From: Natronobacterium haloterrestre
GTDB lineage: Archaea > Halobacteriota > Halobacteria > Halobacteriales > Natrialbaceae
Length of the DNA: 64,000 nt
Reading direction: 5' to 3'
NCBI RefSeq assembly: GCF_900112205.1
Contig: NZ_FOKW01000004.1
Span: forward strand, 62,001-126,000
In this document: positions 60,253 through 64,000 of the stretch, piece after piece
Numbering within the stretch: position 1 is the first letter of the stretch
Layout of the letters: each line of letters starts with the position of its first letter
Translations under genes and position numbers: made by a program
Notes under the pieces: generated by a model
Told to the model about the DNA's origin: nothing
Seen by the model: the letters and a program-made list of their open reading frames with translations, nothing else
Databases searched by the model: none

Positions 60253-60918
60253 TCACACCCGGAGCGGTCGATCCGCAGAGACGCAGTCGACGCCCCACAC
60301 GCCGAGCACCCTCGCCGTGAGTCGCCGCTCGAGCGACCAGGCGTGAATCTCGAGCCCCAGCCGCTTCGCGCGGGGAACGAGCCGCGTCGTCAGGCAGCGT
60401 CCGTAGTTCGCGCCGATCACGTCGCAGTCGAGTTCGATCGCGGTCGTCACGGGCGTCTCGAGTCGGCGGCTGGCCAGCAGGCCCGTCGGCTGGCTGCGGT
60501 CGTGTTCGCGGATCGCCCGCAACTCGGACTCGAGAAACGAGGTCGTCACGACGCGGTTGTCGAGACCGGCGTCGCTCAGGGCATCGAGCACGTCGGCGGC
60601 GATCCCGGACGATTTCACCTCGAGGTTGATCTCGACGGTGTCGGGGACGGCCGCGAGCATCTCCTCGAGCGTCGGGATCCGTTCCTCGGAGTCGAGGACG
60701 GTGTATCGCTTGAGTTCCTCGAGGGATTTCTCCGCGACGGGGCCGGTTCCCTCGGTCACCCGGTCGATCGTCTCGTCGTGGACGACCACGAGTTCGCCCG
60801 ACCCACAGCGCCGGACGTCGAATTCGACGGCGTCGGCGCGGGCGGCCGCCGAGCGAACCGCGGCGATCGTGTTCTCCGGTGCCGTCGCCGCGAACCCTCG
60901 ATGGGCGATGAGTCGCAT
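60253..60918 (-). CDS. Glycerophosphodiester phosphodiesterase
   Basis: The enzyme releases glycerol phosphate from deacylated phospholipid-type diesters. The protein has 221 residues from ATG 60918, and a TATA-like GTTATATTG at about 60944 lies some 28 bp upstream, so the mRNA is probably leaderless. The GDPD barrel shows LIAHRGFAATAPENTIAAVR (His6, Arg7, Glu15 region), AVEFDVRRCGSGELVVVHDE (metal-binding Glu and Asp, then the second His), TIDRVTEGTGPVAEKSLEEL, EINLEVKSSG and GLEIHAWSLER. The length is that of the short cytoplasmic class. It is convergent with the YjbQ-like gene. Confidence 0.93.
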   Translation of the reverse strand: MRLIAHRGFAATAPENTIAAVRSAAARADAVEFDVRRCGSGELVVVHDETIDRVTEGTGPVAEKSLEELKRYTVLDSEERIPTLEEMLAAVPDTVEINLEVKSSGIAADVLDALSDAGLDNRVVTTSFLESELRAIREHDRSQPTGLLASRRLETPVTTAIELDCDVIGANYGRCLTTRLVPRAKRLGLEIHAWSLERRLTARVLGVWGVDCVSADRPLRV

Positions 60919-61130
60919 TCGACCGCACAAACGGGGGCACCGGGGTTATATTGCTCGCTGGCGATCGAAACACGCAACCACGCCCCCGTCGCGGGTGTCG
61001 ATTCCTGCTGGGCTCCAAAGATTTTAGTAACTATCTTTAACCGTGTACGGTCGCTACGTTGGAACGGATTCGGTCGCAGTGACCACATCACGAGTATCAA
61101 AATGGGGAACCTTACAGTGAGAGGTCGACG

Positions 61131-61577
61131 ATGACGGGGAACGGGGAACGGGTCGAGATCCTTCTCGTCGAAGACAATCCGGGGGACGTTCGACTCATCG
61201 AAGAGGCGTTCAAGGAACTCTCGATTACCGTCACGCTGGAGGCCGTCTCCGACGGGGACGAAGGACTCGACTTCCTGTACGAGCGCGTCGAGGACGCGGC
61301 CGCGTCTGTACCCGACTTCGTCCTGTTGGACCTGAACCTGCCGCGAATGGACGGATTCGAGTTCCTCGAGGCCGTGCGGAACGATCCGGATCTCGCGCGG
61401 CTCCCGGTCCTGGTCCTGACGAGTTCGAAGGCCAGCGACGACGTCCTCGAGAGCTACGAACTGTCGGCCAACGCCTACCTGACCAAGCCGACCGATCCGG
61501 ACGAGTACGCGTCGATGGTACAGTCGGTCGCTGAGTTCTGGTTCAAACGCGCCGCACTGCCGACGCTGTCCGCCTAA
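61131..61577 (+). CDS. Stand-alone response regulator (receiver domain)
   Basis: The protein has 148 residues and consists of one CheY-like receiver: ILLVEDNPGDVRLIEEAFKE with Glu14 and Asp15, the phospho-acceptor Asp67 in FVLLDLNLPRMDGFEFLEAV, the switch Thr/Ser in LPVLVLTSSKASDDV, and Lys119 in ANAYLTKPTDPDEY. The NPGDVRL loop and extended beta4-alpha4 segment resemble the Rcp1/phytochrome-type regulators common in haloarchaea. There is no output domain and no adjacent histidine kinase in the window, so the partner lies elsewhere. It is divergent from the glycerophosphodiesterase gene. Confidence 0.95.
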   Translation: MTGNGERVEILLVEDNPGDVRLIEEAFKELSITVTLEAVSDGDEGLDFLYERVEDAAASVPDFVLLDLNLPRMDGFEFLEAVRNDPDLARLPVLVLTSSKASDDVLESYELSANAYLTKPTDPDEYASMVQSVAEFWFKRAALPTLSA

Positions 61578-61618
61578 CTGTTCGTCTCTCGGGTCGGCGT
61601 CCCGGCCATACATCCGCT

Positions 61619-61704
61619 CTATAGTAACAACTGAAACTGTCTTGCACACTGATCGCACGGCAGTCGTGCGATCGGGTACACACCGACTTCAGTGGCTACT
61701 ATAG
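61619..61704. repeat. 86-bp palindromic intergenic repeat element
   Basis: The ends CTATAGTA (61619-61626) and TACTATAG (61697-61704) are perfect inverted repeats. CTGAA and TTCAG lie just inside. The centre is a perfect hairpin GATCGCACG-5-CGTGCGATC (61651-61673). The middle arms pair less well. It stands between the response regulator and the SDR gene, and its left end is 42 bp after the stop. I recall similar CTATAGTA-ended elements scattered in haloarchaeal genomes; the copy number cannot be checked here. Confidence 0.75.
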
Positions 61705-61743
61705 CCCCCGCTATTGATGCGTCAGGGGCCCGTACGTTCCGGC

Positions 61744-62463
61744 ATGCCGTCTACCGACTTCGACGTCGATTTCGACGGAACCGTCGCCGTCGTTACGGGG
61801 GCCAGCGGAGCCCTGGGAAGCGCAGCAGTCGACCGGTTCCGGGAGGCGGGCGCAACCGTCTGTGCAGTCGACGTGGTCGAACCCGACGACGATGACAGCC
61901 TGCTCGAGCCCGACGACCGGACCCACTTCTACGAGGCCGACCTCACCGACGAGAGCGAGGTCGCCGACCTCGTCGAGACGATCGTCGACGATCACGGGCG
62001 CATCGATCACCTGCTCAACGTGGCCGGCACCTGGCGCGGCGGCGATCCGATCGCCGAAACCGACCTCGAGGAGTTCGAGTTCCTGCTGGACGTCAACCTG
62101 AAAACCGCGTTCCTGGCCTCGAAACACGCACTTGCGCACCTCGAGGAGACGGAGGGATCGATCGTCAACGTCAGCGCCCGGTCGTCGCTCGAGGGCGGAG
62201 AGGGGGACGGCCCGTACCGGATCTCGAAGGCGGGCATTCGGCTACTCACCGAGACGCTCGCCGAGGAGAACCTCGGGACCGTCCGTGCAAACTGCGTCAT
62301 GCCGAGCGTCATCGATACGCCGATGAACCGGGAGATGATGCCCGACGCGGACCACGACTCGTGGGTCGAACCGGGCGAGATCGCCGAGACGATGACGTTT
62401 CTCTGCAGCGACGGCGCGGCGGTAACGAGCGGCGCGGCGGTGCCGGTCTACGGCGAGGCCTAG
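61744..62463 (+). CDS. Short-chain dehydrogenase/reductase
   Basis: The 239-residue SDR starts at ATG 61744. It shows the cofactor motif TGASGALG (18-25), an acidic Asp after beta2 (AVDVVEPDDDD, suggesting NAD preference), the NVAG-type LLNVAGTW, the catalytic Ser region VNVSARSSLEGGE and the Y-x3-K pair Tyr158/Lys162 in GPYRISKAG. The PSVIDTPMNREMM substrate loop follows. The reaction is a hydroxyl-carbonyl interconversion; the substrate is unknown. It ends 4 bp inside the convergent small gene. A palindromic repeat lies just upstream, which may separate it from the response regulator transcript. Confidence 0.92.
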   Translation: MPSTDFDVDFDGTVAVVTGASGALGSAAVDRFREAGATVCAVDVVEPDDDDSLLEPDDRTHFYEADLTDESEVADLVETIVDDHGRIDHLLNVAGTWRGGDPIAETDLEEFEFLLDVNLKTAFLASKHALAHLEETEGSIVNVSARSSLEGGEGDGPYRISKAGIRLLTETLAEENLGTVRANCVMPSVIDTPMNREMMPDADHDSWVEPGEIAETMTFLCSDGAAVTSGAAVPVYGEA

Positions 62464-62789
62464 CGCTCGACCGTTTTCGACCTGATCTCGTCGCCCTCGC
62501 GCCACTGGTAGTACCAGTACTCGGTACCGGCGATCTCGGTCTCGGTGACGGTCGCTCGCTCGGGGACGCCCGGCGGGTAGTCGTCACCGTCACCGTCACC
62601 GTCATCGTCACCATCACCGTCTCCCGAACCGCCGCCCGCCTCGAGCCAGTCCGCGAGGTCGGCGGCGTACAGCGCGACGTCCCGGATCGTTTCCGGATCG
62701 TACTCCCGTAACTCCTCGAGCGCGCTCCGCAGGTCCTCGTCCGTGATCGTCGCGGGCACCGTCGGTTCCTCGTCGCCGGGATCGGTCAT
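62460..62789 (-). CDS. Small acidic haloarchaeal protein with Gly-Asp repeat
   Basis: The 109-residue protein starts at ATG 62789. The N-terminal half (ITDEDLRSALEELREYDPET, then IRDVALYAADLADWLEA) is helical and acidic. A Gly-Asp repeat of about 20 residues follows, encoded by a visible GTCACC-type hexamer tract at about 62584-62625. The C-terminal part EIAGTEYWYYQWREGDEIRS resembles the short aromatic/Arg motif seen in small RNA- or protein-binding domains of haloarchaea. I do not recognise a named family. It is convergent with the SDR gene with a 4-bp overlap. Confidence 0.7.
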   Translation of the reverse strand: MTDPGDEEPTVPATITDEDLRSALEELREYDPETIRDVALYAADLADWLEAGGGSGDGDGDDDGDGDGDDYPPGVPERATVTETEIAGTEYWYYQWREGDEIRSKTVER

Positions 62790-62958
62790 GCGTCTCGTCG
62801 TTCGATGGGTGCGGCCGTAAAACGGTCGCGTCCTCCGGGCCACGAGCGACGGCGTGTCACGAGAGACGGTGACAACGGTCCTACTAGGACGTAGCGTTCC
62901 ATTTTAACACAATGGCCGGTGCGCCTATATACGGGAACGTGGTCCGGTCGCAGTGACA

Positions 62959-63189
62959 ATGCAATCACAGGAGCACCGTTCCGAGAAACGGATCGAACCG
63001 GTCCCGGAAGGAGTCGAGTCGGCACAGGCGAAACTCGTCTACATCTACCTCGAGGCGGTCGGCGGCGCGACGGTCGACGAACTGGCTGACGTCCTGACGT
63101 TGAAGAAAATAGACGTGCTGAGCGTGCTGAACTCGCTGTCGACCGCGGGCGTGATCGAACGGGACGGCGACGAGTACGTCGCGTCCTGA
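62959..63189 (+). CDS. Small winged-helix transcriptional regulator next to glnA
   Basis: The protein has 76 residues from ATG 62959. A TATA-like TATATAC at about 62926-62932 is 27-33 bp upstream, so the mRNA is leaderless. A GTG two codons earlier is an alternative. The core is one winged helix: SAQAKLVYIYLEAVGGATVD, then ELADVLTLKKIDVLSVLNSL and STAGVIERDGDEYVAS as recognition helix and wing. It resembles MarR- or TrmB-type DNA-binding domains without an effector part. It is convergent with glutamine synthetase. A role in nitrogen control is possible by position only. Confidence 0.85.
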   Translation: MQSQEHRSEKRIEPVPEGVESAQAKLVYIYLEAVGGATVDELADVLTLKKIDVLSVLNSLSTAGVIERDGDEYVAS

Positions 63190-63282
63190 GGAGGGGTCGG
63201 TTTTCGACGCGGCCGCTGACGCACGCGGCGCACAGTAGCGAGCGGTCGGGAAGGCCGGACGGGAGTCGGCCGTCGTATCGGC

Positions 63283-64000
63283 CTAGAACGTCTCGAGGTA
63301 GCGGTCGAGTTCCCACTCGGAAACGTCGACCAGGTACTCCTCGAACTCCTGGCTCTTCGCTTCGACGAACTTCGGCGCGACGTGGTCGCCAAGCGCGTTG
63401 TAGACGACCTCGTCCTCCTCGAGGGCGTCGACCGCCTGACCGAGGTTCGACGGCAGCGTCTCGATGCCGTACTCCTCGCGGGTCTCCTCGTCGAACTCGT
63501 AGATGTTCTCCCGGATCGGTTCGGGGCACTCGAGGTCGTTCTCGATGCCGTCGAGGCCGGCGTGGATCATGACGGCGAACGCGAGGTAGGGGTTACACGA
63601 CGGGTCCGGCGAGCGCAGTTCGATGCGCGAGGCGGCCGGGACGCGGGCCGCAGGCTTGCGGACCAGGGCCGACCGGTTGCGGTCGGACCAGGCGACGTAC
63701 ACCGGTGCCTCGTAGCCGGGCACCAGGCGCTTGTAGCTGTTTACGGTCGGGTTCGCGACCGCCGTGATCGCCGGCGCGTGCTCGAGGATGCCGGCGAGGT
63801 ACGACCGTGCGGTGTCGCTCAGGTTGAACTCGTCGTCCTCGTCGTGGAAGGCGTTCTCGCCGCCGGCCTCCATCAGCGACATGTGGGTGTGCATCCCCGA
63901 GCCGTTGATCTTCGGGATCGGCTTGGGCATGAACGTCGCGTGGAGGTCGTGCTGGGCCGCGATAGCGCGGACGACGGTGCGGAAGGTGGCGACGTTGTCC
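63283..64000 (-). CDS. glnA: Glutamine synthetase, C-terminal part (5' end beyond window)
   Basis: Glutamine synthetase fixes ammonium onto glutamate. The visible 238 residues are the C-terminal part, reading [20 protein letters not shown] at the window edge. Then come [20 protein letters not shown] (metal-binding and ammonia-site region with the conserved His), [20 protein letters not shown] (glutamate flap), [20 protein letters not shown] (ATP-binding Asn-Arg-Ser), [20 protein letters not shown] and [20 protein letters not shown]. The C-terminus ends RYLETF without the tyrosine-adenylylation segment of long GSI-beta forms, as expected for archaeal GSI-alpha. Together with urease it covers ammonia production and assimilation. 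Confidence 0.97.
   Translation of the reverse strand, partial: DNVATFRTVVRAIAAQHDLHATFMPKPIPKINGSGMHTHMSLMEAGGENAFHDEDDEFNLSDTARSYLAGILEHAPAITAVANPTVNSYKRLVPGYEAPVYVAWSDRNRSALVRKPAARVPAASRIELRSPDPSCNPYLAFAVMIHAGLDGIENDLECPEPIRENIYEFDEETREEYGIETLPSNLGQAVDALEEDEVVYNALGDHVAPKFVEAKSQEFEEYLVDVSEWELDRYLETF

Noticed and set aside
62584-62625. Hexamer-like GTCACC tandem repeat as a possible microsatellite or iteron
   Set aside because: It lies in frame inside a gene and encodes an acidic Gly-Asp linker typical of haloarchaeal proteins.
1-64000. CRISPR arrays, rRNA genes, intact insertion sequences, integrases or toxin-antitoxin pairs
   Set aside because: I looked for spaced repeats, conserved rRNA segments, DDE or tyrosine recombinase motifs and short paired genes on both strands and found none that hold up.

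Overview
The window is a stretch of a haloarchaeal chromosome. The evidence is high G+C with a strong G/C third-position bias, strongly acidic proteins, heavy use of CTCGAG for Leu-Glu, short or absent 5' leaders with TATA-like boxes about 25-35 bp before start codons, twin-arginine lipoprotein signals, and archaeal gene sets such as Mre11-Rad50, AbrB-PhoU proteins and UPF0179. A member of the Natrialbales is my guess from codon and dipeptide flavour only. I see no rRNA, tRNA, CRISPR array or intact transposase.

Layout. 1-7.4 kb: the end of a membrane-anchored hydrolase, a winged-helix protein, the mre11-rad50 operon, and four small haloarchaeal proteins, one with a zinc finger. 7.5-18.7 kb: a phosphate block with polyphosphate kinase, an ApaH-like phosphatase, an AbrB-PhoU protein, PhoU, PstB, PstA, PstC and PstS, and a second, divergent AbrB-PhoU protein beyond the pstS promoter. 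18.8-24.7 kb: housekeeping and exported proteins (transglutaminase-like, SRPBCC, NosL, DMT transporter, uridine kinase, riboflavin-pathway reductase, MsrA). 24.7-31.2 kb: an HxlR regulator divergent from a thioredoxin-reductase-like enzyme with an operator cluster between them, a cupredoxin protein, a GH15 glycosidase and an IMPDH/GMP reductase.

31.4-37 kb: a compact urease operon in the order ureB-C-A-G-D-E-F, with start and stop codons overlapping at nearly every junction and a possible 19-residue leader peptide before ureB. 37-50.4 kb: an ArsR-type regulator, a hypothetical protein, an aldo/keto reductase, a 29-residue microprotein, a Tat-exported penicillin acylase-type amidase, an ABC-2 exporter whose second permease is fused to a PrsW-like intramembrane protease, a second HxlR regulator, a YjiH-type membrane protein, UPF0179 and a DUF5820-like protein.

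51-59.8 kb: the stress-type cluster of two divergent PrkA kinases, a DUF444/YeaH VWA-like protein and a SpoVR protein, followed by a HEAT-repeat protein. Two junctions inside this cluster are bounded by exact direct repeats. The second looks like a 92-bp hairpin-rich insertion with an 8-bp duplication of the gene overlap. 59.8-64 kb: a YjbQ-like enzyme, a glycerophosphodiesterase, a response regulator, an SDR dehydrogenase, small proteins, a small winged-helix protein and the 3' part of glutamine synthetase.

How the parts work together: phosphate import, its control and polyphosphate storage are encoded contiguously; urease and glutamine synthetase both serve nitrogen supply; the MsrA/HxlR/TrxR-like group looks like a redox-response patch. 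The most unusual items are the duplicated junctions of the PrkA-SpoVR operon, the ABC permease-protease fusion, the phased 10-bp repeats near pstS, and two large palindromic intergenic repeats.
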